Assembly: GCA_019694555.1 (NCBI GenBank)
Contig: JAIBBS010000031.1
Span: forward strand, 1-57,703
Source of the DNA: Nannocystaceae bacterium
Lineage (GTDB): Bacteria > Myxococcota_A > Polyangia > Nannocystales > Nannocystaceae
Direction: 5' to 3'
Length of the DNA: 57,703 nt
In this document: positions 50,907-57,703 of the stretch, piece by piece
Position numbering within the stretch: position 1 is the stretch's first letter
Layout of the letters: the number at the start of each line of letters is the position of its first letter
Position numbers and translations under genes: made by a program
Notes under the pieces: model-generated
What the model was told of the DNA's origin: nothing
Databases searched by the model: none
Seen by the model: the letters and a program-made list of their open reading frames with translations, nothing else

Positions 50907-53028
50907 GGCTCTCCGGCAGCAGCACCACGACCCCCAGCGGCGGCAGCTCCACGCGCGCGCCCGCGGTGGTGACCTCGATGCGGGTCTCGGACATCGCGTC
51001 CTTATACCACCCCGGCTCGACCCCGGCCGGCACGGTGCGCGTGGTCGCGACGGTGGCCGCGGACGCGACCACGAGCACGCTGGGCTCGCCGTCGAGCTCG
51101 CGCACGAACGCGAACGCGTCGGCGGTCGCGCCCAGCGTGCGCCATCGCCCGCGGCGCAGCACCGCGGCGCAGCGCCGCAGTCGACCCAGGCGTGCGACGT
51201 CCTCGCGCAGCGCCACGCCGGCCTCGGCGACCGCGTCGTCGGCCGGGAGCACACGGCGGTTGTCGGGGTCGATCGCGCCCGCGAGCCCGAGCTCGTCGCC
51301 GTAGTAGATCACCGGCACGCCCGGCAACGTCAGCAGCAACGCGAAGCCCAGCCGCAGCCGCGCGTAGGTCTGGTCCGACGCGATCGCCGGCGCAGGATCG
51401 TCCCACGCGTCGTGCTGCTCCTGGCCCGCGAGCGCGGTCGCGATGCGCGTGGTGTCGTGGTTGCCGAGCATGCGCGCGAGCACGCTGCCCGAGCCCTCGA
51501 GCGCCTGATCCTGCGCGAGCATCGACGCGACCAGATCGTCGAAGCCGGCGTCACCGACCAGCGCCGCGCGCAGCGCCCACATGGTCGGGAAGTCGAACGC
51601 ACTGTCGAGGCCGTCGGGGCCCAGGTGATAGCGCAGCGCTGCGATGCCGGCCGCGCCGGCGCCGGTGAAGACCTCGCCGACGAAGCCCGGGCCCGCAGGT
51701 GTGCGGCCGCGCGTGCGCACGCCGTGGTAGATGCGGCGCGTGGCTGCGCGCGGCATCATCGGCACCGCATCGACGCGGAAGCCGTCGATGCCGACGGCGT
51801 CGATCCAGTAGCCCGCGTCGTCGATCGCGGCGGCCAGCGCATCGGGCTGCTGCAGCCGCACGTCGGGCAGGTACGGCGCGAACCAGCAGGTCTCGATCTC
51901 GCTCGACCACGGGCAATCGACCGCGCCGCAGATGCACGGCGGCTCGCGATGGTTGAACCATGCATCGGCCTGGTGCGCCGCCACGCGCGGGTTGGTCTCG
52001 TCGTAGTGGTTGGGCACGAGATCGAGCCACACGCCCAGGCCGCGTTCGTGGGCCGCGGCGACCAGCGCCCGCAGGGCCTCGTCGCCGCCGATGCGCGGGT
52101 CGACCCGGCGCGTGTCGACCGGCCAGTAGCCGTGGTAGCCGGTGTAGAGATGATCGTCGTCGCGGCCCGGCCGCGCGTCGCCCGGGCCCAGGTACACCGG
52201 CGACAGCCACAGCGTCGACACGCCCAGCGTCTCGAACCACCCCGACTCAATCGTCGCGCGCACGCCATCGAGGGTGCCGCCGGCACGCGCGCCCGGATCC
52301 ACGGGTGGCTGCAGCGGCGCGCCACCGTCACCGCGGAAGCGGTCGATGAGCACCTGGTAGAAGATCGCGTCGGGCAGCTGCGCGGCGATGGGTTGGTGCC
52401 ACAGCACGCTGCGCGCGGGCGGGCCCACGCGACCGCCCGCGTCGACGGCCGCGACCTCGAGCGTGTGGCGGCCGCGCGGCAACGTCGGCAGCGACAGCGC
52501 CGTCGCGTCGTCGTCCGAGGCCAGCGTCAGCCGCGGTTGCGCGCTGCCGTCGATGCGCACGTCGAGGTGCGTGACCGCGGCGCCGTCGCGGGCCGGCGTC
52601 ACGCGGGCCACCGGCGCGTCACCTTCGGCCTCGAGCACGACGCGTGGGCGCAGGCAGTCGTCGACCAGAAGCCACGAGACCTCGAGCCCGTCGCTGTCGC
52701 GGAAGCCGCCCAGGCCCTGCGTGCGATCGATGCGCGCGTGGCCGGCCTCGACCACGAGGTAGCCGTACTCGCCCGGCGGCAGGTGCAGGCGCGCGAACTG
52801 CCACGGCGGCTCGCCGTCGAAGCGCGTCATCGCGGTGGGCTCGCGCCAGTCGTCCCACGCGCCGACCACCGACAGCGCCTCGCCGTGGCGCTGCGGCACG
52901 CCCCAGATCACCGCCTCGCAGGTGCCCGGCGGTGCGTCCTGTGGGCCCTCGGCGCAACCGAGCGCGGCCGCGATCGCGAGCACGCCCGCGATGCTCGGGC
53001 CCGCGGTGGTGACGTACCGGGCGACCAT
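50893..53028 (-). CDS. Lipoprotein alpha-amylase (GH13), first of a tandem pair
   Basis: A 711-residue exported glycoside hydrolase. ATG 53028 gives a signal ending AIAAALGC (lipid anchor). An N-terminal domain follows, with IWGVPQRHGEALSVVGAWDDW, like a starch-binding or glycogen-binding E-set, then a second beta domain (about 150-210). The GH13 barrel has DLVPNHY, GFRVDAVPM (nucleophile Asp, about 419), GEVF (Glu, about 452) and LGNHDT (about 523). The loop CICGAVDCPW...TCWF matches the paralogue's Cys loop, so the pair arose by duplication. It may act on maltodextrins; exact specificity is unclear. It lies 70 bp after the AlkB gene. Confidence 0.94.
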   Translation of the reverse strand: MVARYVTTAGPSIAGVLAIAAALGCAEGPQDAPPGTCEAVIWGVPQRHGEALSVVGAWDDWREPTAMTRFDGEPPWQFARLHLPPGEYGYLVVEAGHARIDRTQGLGGFRDSDGLEVSWLLVDDCLRPRVVLEAEGDAPVARVTPARDGAAVTHLDVRIDGSAQPRLTLASDDDATALSLPTLPRGRHTLEVAAVDAGGRVGPPARSVLWHQPIAAQLPDAIFYQVLIDRFRGDGGAPLQPPVDPGARAGGTLDGVRATIESGWFETLGVSTLWLSPVYLGPGDARPGRDDDHLYTGYHGYWPVDTRRVDPRIGGDEALRALVAAAHERGLGVWLDLVPNHYDETNPRVAAHQADAWFNHREPPCICGAVDCPWSSEIETCWFAPYLPDVRLQQPDALAAAIDDAGYWIDAVGIDGFRVDAVPMMPRAATRRIYHGVRTRGRTPAGPGFVGEVFTGAGAAGIAALRYHLGPDGLDSAFDFPTMWALRAALVGDAGFDDLVASMLAQDQALEGSGSVLARMLGNHDTTRIATALAGQEQHDAWDDPAPAIASDQTYARLRLGFALLLTLPGVPVIYYGDELGLAGAIDPDNRRVLPADDAVAEAGVALREDVARLGRLRRCAAVLRRGRWRTLGATADAFAFVRELDGEPSVLVVASAATVATTRTVPAGVEPGWYKDAMSETRIEVTTAGARVELPPLGVVVLLPESHACL

Positions 53029-53050
53029 GCGCAGACGCAATGGTATCGCG

Positions 53051-53073
53051 GGCGCGCCGGCACTTCGCGCGCC
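53051..53073 (-). terminator. Hairpin between alkB-like and amylase genes
   Basis: GGCGCGC and GCGCGCC form a 7-bp stem with a 9-nt loop, in the 70-bp gap after the alkB-like stop. It could end the alkB transcript before the amylases. No T-run. Confidence 0.35.
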
Positions 53074-53098
53074 GCGTCGCAGCGCGCGGCCGGACCGA

Positions 53099-54166
53099 TC
53101 ACGCGGCCTGCGGCAGCGAGCGCACCGCGGCCGAGCGTGCCGCGGCCACGCGCGGATCCATGACGCTGCGCCACAGCGGCGGCACGAGCGCGAGCAACAC
53201 CATGGTCGCGTAGCCCGCAGGCAGCTGCGGCACGTCCTCGTAGTGCCGCAGCGCCCAGTAGGGCCGGCTGGCGAGGAAGTGGTGATCGGAGTGGCGCTGC
53301 AGGTTGAACAGCAGCCAGTTGCTCACGCGCAGGCTCGCGTTCCACGAGTGCCACGGCTGCACCCGCTCGAAGCGACCGTCGGCGTTGCGCTCGCGCGACA
53401 GACCGTAGTGCTCGACGTAGTTGACGATCTCGAGCATGAACACCGCGACCGCGGCCTGTGCCAGCCATGCCAGCGCGCCGGTCGGTCCCAGCGTCGCCGC
53501 GAGCGCGGCCGTGATCGCGAGCGCAGACGCGGCGTAGCGCAGCATGCGGTTGCCGGGGTGCAGCGGACCGTGCCCGGCGCGCGCGAGCCGGGCACACTCG
53601 ATCGCCCACGCGCTGCGCCAACCGCCGACGAGCGTGCGCGGCAGGAACGACCACAACCCCTCGCCCAGGCGCGAGCTCGCGGGATCGGCCGGGGTCGCGA
53701 CGTTGCGGTGGTGGCCGTGCACGTGCTCGATGCAGAAGTGGCCGTAGCCCACCGACGACATCAGCACCTCGGCCAGCGCGCGCGGCACTCGCCCACTGCG
53801 ATGCATGAGCTCGTGCGCGATCGTGATGCCGATGCCGCCGGTCATCAGTCCCAGCGACACGATCGCGAGCACCTCGGCGAGGCCCCACGTCGGCGCCGCG
53901 GCGACGCGCGCGACCAGCCACAGCTGCACCAGCAGCTGCACCGCGACCCACGCGAACAGCGGCACGTCGAACCACGCCCGCTGCCACGGCGGCGGCATCG
54001 CCTCGCCGGGGTTGCGGCGATCTCGACCGACGATCGCGTCGACCGCGGGCACGACCGCGAACACGAACGCGATCGCTCCACCCGCGGCCCACGAGCCGCC
54101 GATCGCGCCGAGCACGACCAGCACGGGGATCACGAACACGAGGAAGAAGCCCGCGTTGCGCAGCAT
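53099..54166 (-). CDS. AlkB-type membrane di-iron alkane/fatty-acid hydroxylase
   Basis: A 355-residue integral membrane mono-oxygenase. The eight-His di-iron ligand set of the alkane-hydroxylase family is complete: HELMH (118-122), EHVHGHH (147-153) with the following NVATPADPASSRLGEG, NYVEHYGL (249-256) and LQRHSDHH (289-296). The match to alkane 1-mono-oxygenases is closer than to general desaturases because of the HGHHxxVATxxDPA and LQRHSDHH patterns. About six membrane helices. It would oxidise the terminal methyl of alkanes or fatty chains with a rubredoxin partner, which is not in the window. Translation starts almost at the predicted transcription start (leaderless). Confidence 0.93.
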   Translation of the reverse strand: MLRNAGFFLVFVIPVLVVLGAIGGSWAAGGAIAFVFAVVPAVDAIVGRDRRNPGEAMPPPWQRAWFDVPLFAWVAVQLLVQLWLVARVAAAPTWGLAEVLAIVSLGLMTGGIGITIAHELMHRSGRVPRALAEVLMSSVGYGHFCIEHVHGHHRNVATPADPASSRLGEGLWSFLPRTLVGGWRSAWAIECARLARAGHGPLHPGNRMLRYAASALAITAALAATLGPTGALAWLAQAAVAVFMLEIVNYVEHYGLSRERNADGRFERVQPWHSWNASLRVSNWLLFNLQRHSDHHFLASRPYWALRHYEDVPQLPAGYATMVLLALVPPLWRSVMDPRVAAARSAAVRSLPQAA

Positions 54167-54173
54167 CACGTTT

Positions 54174-54202
54174 TATCTACCTGCGAGTAGATTTAGCGTC
54201 AA
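54174..54202 (-). promoter_or_regulatory. Sigma70-like promoter and palindromic operator of the alkB-like gene
   Basis: Read on the minus strand: -35 TTGACG (54202-54197), 17-bp spacer, -10 TAGATA (54179-54174). The expected transcription start falls at about 54167, next to the ATG at 54166, so the mRNA would have no leader. ATCTAC/GTAGAT arms (54175-54180 and 54187-54192, 6-bp gap) overlap the -10 and spacer, a typical site for a TetR-type repressor. The AT-rich patch is exceptional in this GC context. Confidence 0.7.
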
Positions 54203-54482
54203 GGGCTTTCTTGCGCCGCGCGACGTGACTGCGCGCGGGATCCCCGACGCTTCGAGGATCCTGCTTCGGGACAGCGCGGGTTTGTCCGCGTGCGCGCCGC
54301 GTGACCGATGGGCCGCGTGCATCCGACCCATGGGCGGAAACCAAACCATCGACCGGTGCAACGTCGATGATCGTGCGTGCGTGCTGTGCACCGGCTCACC
54401 ATGCCTGCGGCGACCGCCCACGCCGACACCAGCAATCTCGTCTTTCCTTCGCCACACAAACGAAGGATGCTCACCTAGCTTG

Positions 54483-54529
54483 CCATCGATGCGCACGGCC
54501 GCACTCCCCACGGCCGCGAACATCGATGG
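54483..54529 (+). promoter_or_regulatory. Stem-loop in the leader of the DUF1592/DUF1552 operon
   Basis: CCATCGATG (54483-54491) pairs perfectly with CATCGATGG (54521-54529), and inside it CGGCCG (54496-54501) pairs with CGGCCG (54511-54516) around a 9-nt loop, with symmetric 4-nt internal loops. It ends 25 nt before the ATG, so it may control translation or bind a regulator as DNA. Confidence 0.5.
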
Positions 54530-54554
54530 ACCCCTCCGCCGTGGAGTCGCCGTG

Positions 54555-56318
54555 ATGCGCAGGACCCCGAGACCTCTCTTCTCACCCCGCGCGCGTCGCC
54601 TCGCGTTGGGCATGTGCGCCACGGCCCTGCTGGGCGGCGCGGCATGCAAGCACGACGACGCGCACGGCTCGGGCAGCGCCGACGGCACCGACAGCATGTC
54701 GGGTACCGACAGCATGTCGGGCACCGACGCGACCTCCGCCGACACGACCGCGAGCGACACCTCGGCCGACAGCGGTGACACCGAGGGCGGCGCGCTCGAG
54801 CCGGTGCCCGGTGGCCTGCGCCGCATGGTCGGGCGCGAGTACATCGCGACGATCGAGCTGCTGCTCGGTGCCGAAGCCGCCGCGGCGGCGGATCCACCGG
54901 CGGACGTTCCGCAGGAGGGCTTCGATGCCGTCGGGGCTGCGATCCTCGCGCTCGATGGCGTCGCGGTCGAAGGCTACGAGAGCTCGGCCGAGTCGATCGC
55001 CGAGGCCGCCGTCGCGAACCCGGCACGCCTCATCGAGATCGCCCCGTGTGTCGGCAGCAGCCCGACTGCCGCGTGCTACGTCGACGTGGCGACGAACTTC
55101 GGACGGCTCGCGTTCCGCCGCCCGCTCGAGCAAGACGAGATCGATCTGCTCGCCGAGGTCGGCACCCACGGCATGGACTGGGGCGAGGGCGACTTCAACG
55201 CCGGCCTCAAGTACCAGCTCATGACCATCTTGCAGATGCCGAGCTTCCTCTACCTGGTCGAGGTCGGCGAGCCCGACGAGGTCAGCGGCTACCGCAAGCT
55301 CAATCAGTACGAGCTGGCCTCGCGCATGTCGATCTTCCTGCTCGGCCGCGCGCCCGACGAGGCGCTGCTCGATCTCGCCGAGGCCGACGGCCTGAGCACC
55401 AACGAGGCCATCCGTGCGCAGGCCGAGGCGATGGTCGGCTCCGATCGCGCCCGCACCGCGCTGGCCGGCTTCATGGACGAGTACCTGCGGCTGCGCAACC
55501 TGACGACCGACGCGAAGAACGCCGAGCTGTTCCCGCTGTTCGACACCGACCTCGCGCTGGCGATGCGGCAGGAGAGCCTGCTGCTGGTCCAGGACATCGT
55601 CTGGGAGAACGACACCGACTATCGCGAGCTGTTCACCGCCGACTACACGTACATCAACGATCGACTCGCGACGCTGTACGGCATGACGCCGCCGGGCCAA
55701 GGCGAGACGTTCGTGCGCGTGCAGTGGCCCGACAACCAGCTGCGCGCCGGCTACCTCTCGCAGGCCAGCTTCCTGACCCACCAGGCCAGCTCGCTGCGGA
55801 CCTCGCCGACCAAGCGCGGGCGCTTCGTGCAGCAGTCGGTGCTGTGCCAGGACATCCCGCCGCCGCCGCAGGGCGTCGACCCGACGCTGCCGCCGCTGCC
55901 CGATGATCTCACGCTGCGCGAGCTGTTGCTGATGCACATGACCGATCCGTCGTGCAACGGCTGCCACGGCCAGACCGACCCGATCGGCTTCGCGTTCGAG
56001 TTCTACGACGCGATCGGGGCCTATCGCACGGTCGAGCCCAACGGCCTGCCGCTGTCCGGGCAAGGCGAGATCGACCAGTTCGGCGAGTGGAACAACGCGC
56101 AGGATCTCGCGGCGATCGTCGCGGCCGACCCGCGCACCACCGCCTGCTTCATCAAGAACCTCATCCGCGGCGAGCTCGGACACAAGGAGACCCAAGGCGA
56201 GGCCGACGCCATCGCGGCGCTGGACTCGACCTTCGCGGACAACGGCTACAGCGTGCAGAACCTGTTGGTCGAATTCCCCACCACGTCCCTCTTCCAGCTG
56301 GTCGACGAGCCCAAGTAG
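54555..56318 (+). CDS. DUF1592/DUF1588/DUF1585 haem-motif lipoprotein (planctomycete-type cytochrome)
   Basis: A 587-residue exported protein. The signal leads to a lipid-anchor Cys (LLGGAAC), then a Ser/Thr/Asp linker with a duplicated SMSGTD. In order: DUF1587-like (RRMVGREYIATIELLLG, about 88), DUF1595 (FGRLAFRRPLEQDEIDLL, about 180), DUF1592 (YRKLNQYELASRMSIFLLG, about 245-370), DUF1588 (RAGYLSQASFLTHQASSLRT, about 400), the CNGCH haem-binding motif (466-470) followed by QTDPIGFAFEFYD, and DUF1585 at the end (NGYSVQNLLVEFPTTSLF). The family is common in planctomycetes and myxobacteria; the function is unknown, probably periplasmic redox. Start at ATG 54555; a GTG three bases upstream is possible. 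Confidence 0.93.
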   Translation: MRRTPRPLFSPRARRLALGMCATALLGGAACKHDDAHGSGSADGTDSMSGTDSMSGTDATSADTTASDTSADSGDTEGGALEPVPGGLRRMVGREYIATIELLLGAEAAAAADPPADVPQEGFDAVGAAILALDGVAVEGYESSAESIAEAAVANPARLIEIAPCVGSSPTAACYVDVATNFGRLAFRRPLEQDEIDLLAEVGTHGMDWGEGDFNAGLKYQLMTILQMPSFLYLVEVGEPDEVSGYRKLNQYELASRMSIFLLGRAPDEALLDLAEADGLSTNEAIRAQAEAMVGSDRARTALAGFMDEYLRLRNLTTDAKNAELFPLFDTDLALAMRQESLLLVQDIVWENDTDYRELFTADYTYINDRLATLYGMTPPGQGETFVRVQWPDNQLRAGYLSQASFLTHQASSLRTSPTKRGRFVQQSVLCQDIPPPPQGVDPTLPPLPDDLTLRELLLMHMTDPSCNGCHGQTDPIGFAFEFYDAIGAYRTVEPNGLPLSGQGEIDQFGEWNNAQDLAAIVAADPRTTACFIKNLIRGELGHKETQGEADAIAALDSTFADNGYSVQNLLVEFPTTSLFQLVDEPK

Positions 56319-56329
56319 GAGCCCCCCCA

Positions 56330-57688
56330 ATGAACCGGTTTACGCTCAGTCGACGAACCATGCTGCGGGGCGGCGCCTCCATTGCGGTGGGCCTGCCGAT
56401 CCTCGAAGCGATGCTCAACTCCCACGGCGACGCGTTCGCCGGCGGCGGCGACCTGCCGCTGCGCTTCCTGATGTACTACTGGGCCGACGGCGTCAACATC
56501 GAGCGCTTCGAGCCCACCCAGACCGGCGCGAACTGGGAGCTGTCCGAGCAGCTGATGCCGCTCGCGCCGGTGAAGAACTACATCAACCTGGTCACCGGCC
56601 TGCGCAACCTGTGCGAGGACCAGATCACGCACCACGAGGGCATGACCGTGTTCAACGGTTACTCCTTCGTCTACCAGGGCGGTCTGTCGACCGATGCCGG
56701 CGGCCCGACCATCGATCAGCTGATCGCGGATCGCATCGGCGATCAGACCGTGGTCCGCTCGGTGCAGGTGCGCGTGTCCAAGCGCGAGAGCACCGACGGT
56801 GACGGCGGCACCACCGTGACCGCGATCTCGCACCGCGGCACGCCCGGCAACCTGACGCCGCAGATCCCCCAGGCCAACCCGCGCGACGTGTTCGACTACC
56901 TCTTCGGCAACTTCACGCCCGAGGTCGACGACCGCAGCGAGCGCACCCACGTGCTCGACGCGGTCAAGGAGGACGTCGCGCGGCTCAAGATGCGGCTGGG
57001 CACCATCGACCGCCAGCGACTCGACGCGCACCTGACCGGCATCGACGAGCTGCAGACCAAGATCAACGCCATGCCGCCGTCGTGTCAGCTCCCCGGCGAG
57101 CCGACCGAGGACAACACCGACACCGGCGGCGAGGAGCCCATCAGCGGCGTGGTCCAGGCCCACGCCGAGATGATCGCCTACGCGTTCTCGTGCGACGTCA
57201 CGCGGGTCGCGTCGTTCCTGTTCAAGAAGTTCGTCTCCTCGACGGTGTTCGATGAGATCAACGCGACCAACATGCACCACTCCTCGAGCCACAACGGCCC
57301 CGAGGACCCGAACTACAAGATCGGCATCGTGTACTGCATGGAGAAGCTGTCGCAGGTGCTGCAGGTGTTGATGAACACCGAGGAGGTCACCGGCGGCAAC
57401 CTGCTCGACTCGACCATCGTCTACGCGAGCACCGACTGCTCCACCGGCAACACCCACTCGATCAACCGCCAGCCCATCATCCTGGCGGGCCACGGTCGCA
57501 ACTACCTGGCGTATCCCGGCATCCACTACCAGGCCACGCCGTGGAACAACAGCCACCCGAACCCCAACGCCAGCGGCAACACCAGCGACGTGTTGCTCAC
57601 GTGCCTGCAGGCGTTCGACGACACCGCCGACTCGATCGGCGGCGGCGCGCCGCAATCGTCGACGCCGCTGACCGAGGTCCTGGGCTGA
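56330..57688 (+). CDS. Tat-exported DUF1552 protein
   Basis: A 452-residue protein. MNRFTLSRRTMLRGGASIAVGLP is a twin-arginine signal (SRRTML), so it is exported folded, perhaps with a cofactor. The DUF1552 body follows: PLRFLMYYWADGVNIERFEPTQTG, NLVTGLRN, HHEGMTVFNGYSF, a helical KEDVARLKMRLGTIDRQRLDAHL and the C-terminal LLDSTIVYASTDCSTGNTHS and ILAGHGRNY patterns, which resemble the DUF1501/sulfatase-like alkaline-phosphatase fold. An AGGAG site lies 8 nt before the ATG, 11 bp after the DUF1592 stop. The two genes almost always travel together, so the proteins likely act in one exported complex. Substrate unknown. Confidence 0.93.
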   Translation: MNRFTLSRRTMLRGGASIAVGLPILEAMLNSHGDAFAGGGDLPLRFLMYYWADGVNIERFEPTQTGANWELSEQLMPLAPVKNYINLVTGLRNLCEDQITHHEGMTVFNGYSFVYQGGLSTDAGGPTIDQLIADRIGDQTVVRSVQVRVSKRESTDGDGGTTVTAISHRGTPGNLTPQIPQANPRDVFDYLFGNFTPEVDDRSERTHVLDAVKEDVARLKMRLGTIDRQRLDAHLTGIDELQTKINAMPPSCQLPGEPTEDNTDTGGEEPISGVVQAHAEMIAYAFSCDVTRVASFLFKKFVSSTVFDEINATNMHHSSSHNGPEDPNYKIGIVYCMEKLSQVLQVLMNTEEVTGGNLLDSTIVYASTDCSTGNTHSINRQPIILAGHGRNYLAYPGIHYQATPWNNSHPNPNASGNTSDVLLTCLQAFDDTADSIGGGAPQSSTPLTEVLG

Positions 57689-57703
57689 CAGGCCGCCGGC
57701 GAC

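Larger units (their letters stand above)
54167..54554. other. Divergent intergenic region between alkB-like and DUF1592 genes
   Basis: A 388-bp gap. The left end holds the alkB-like promoter and operator. The right end holds a 47-nt stem-loop sequence before the DUF1592 gene. A small inverted repeat CCTTCG/CGAAGG lies at 54446-54466. No coding sequence or known RNA was recognised in the middle. Confidence 0.6.

Noticed and set aside
45930-50972. A 1680-codon frame antisense to three real genes
   Set aside because: It crosses several independent genes on the other strand and has no recognisable motif.

Overview
The window looks like chromosomal DNA of a myxobacterium, probably a Nannocystis-like member of the group. 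This is inferred from very high GC, many lipoprotein signals followed by Ser/Thr/Gly/Asp-rich linkers, two proteins ending in a MYXO-CTERM-type tail (Gly-Cys-Gly-Cys, hydrophobic helix, Arg cluster), Hanks-type Ser/Thr kinases, an ECF sigma/anti-sigma pair and a DUF1592/DUF1552 gene pair. I saw no rRNA, tRNA or CRISPR array. Because of the GC content, long open frames antisense to real genes are common, and they were left out.

Layout. 1-10.2 kb: an RND efflux pump with its periplasmic adaptor (cut by the window edge), a Cys-rich secreted protein, a GNAT acetyltransferase, a transmembrane Ser/Thr kinase divergent from an ECF sigma/anti-sigma operon, and an unusual ketosynthase. 10.2-15.7 kb: a Cys-rich lipoprotein, a frameshifted Uma2-type nuclease, a GGGCAC x9 tandem repeat with a terminator hairpin, a lipoprotein made of thirteen LDL-receptor class A repeats, and an alanine/sodium symporter with an extra loop. 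15.7-26.6 kb: a propeller-amidohydrolase, an iron-type alcohol dehydrogenase (ADHFE1-like) and a thioesterase in one run; an EamA exporter and a VWA lipoprotein; then FIST, exonuclease and unknown secreted genes.

26.6-37.6 kb is the most interesting part. An 11-bp direct repeat (GCCCTACGTGC) at 26936-26946 and 36946-36956 brackets about 10 kb. Taking the insert out with one repeat copy joins the 5' part of a lipoprotein gene (from 26646) in frame to its 3' part (to 37630), giving a predicted 324-residue protein. The insert carries an insertion element with two different DDE transposases and no recognisable ATPase, half of a formylglycine-generating-enzyme-like gene, a five-gene operon of exported proteins (coiled-coil anchor, FG-GAP/RTX protein with a frameshift, HExxH metalloprotease, leucine-rich receptor-L-like lipoprotein, Cys-rich lipoprotein), and a transposase remnant fused in frame to the host gene's 3' part.

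37.7-57.7 kb: a TerB-like protein, a matrixin-like metalloprotease, a TPR Ser/Thr kinase, two translationally coupled MYXO-CTERM surface proteins (one a dihaem-type cytochrome), MscL, two tandem lipoprotein alpha-amylases, and an AlkB-type hydroxylase with a near-consensus promoter that would give a leaderless mRNA. A DUF1592 haem-motif lipoprotein and a Tat-exported DUF1552 protein follow as an operon. Overall the content is dominated by exported and surface proteins and by signalling, as expected of a predatory or polymer-degrading soil or marine myxobacterium.
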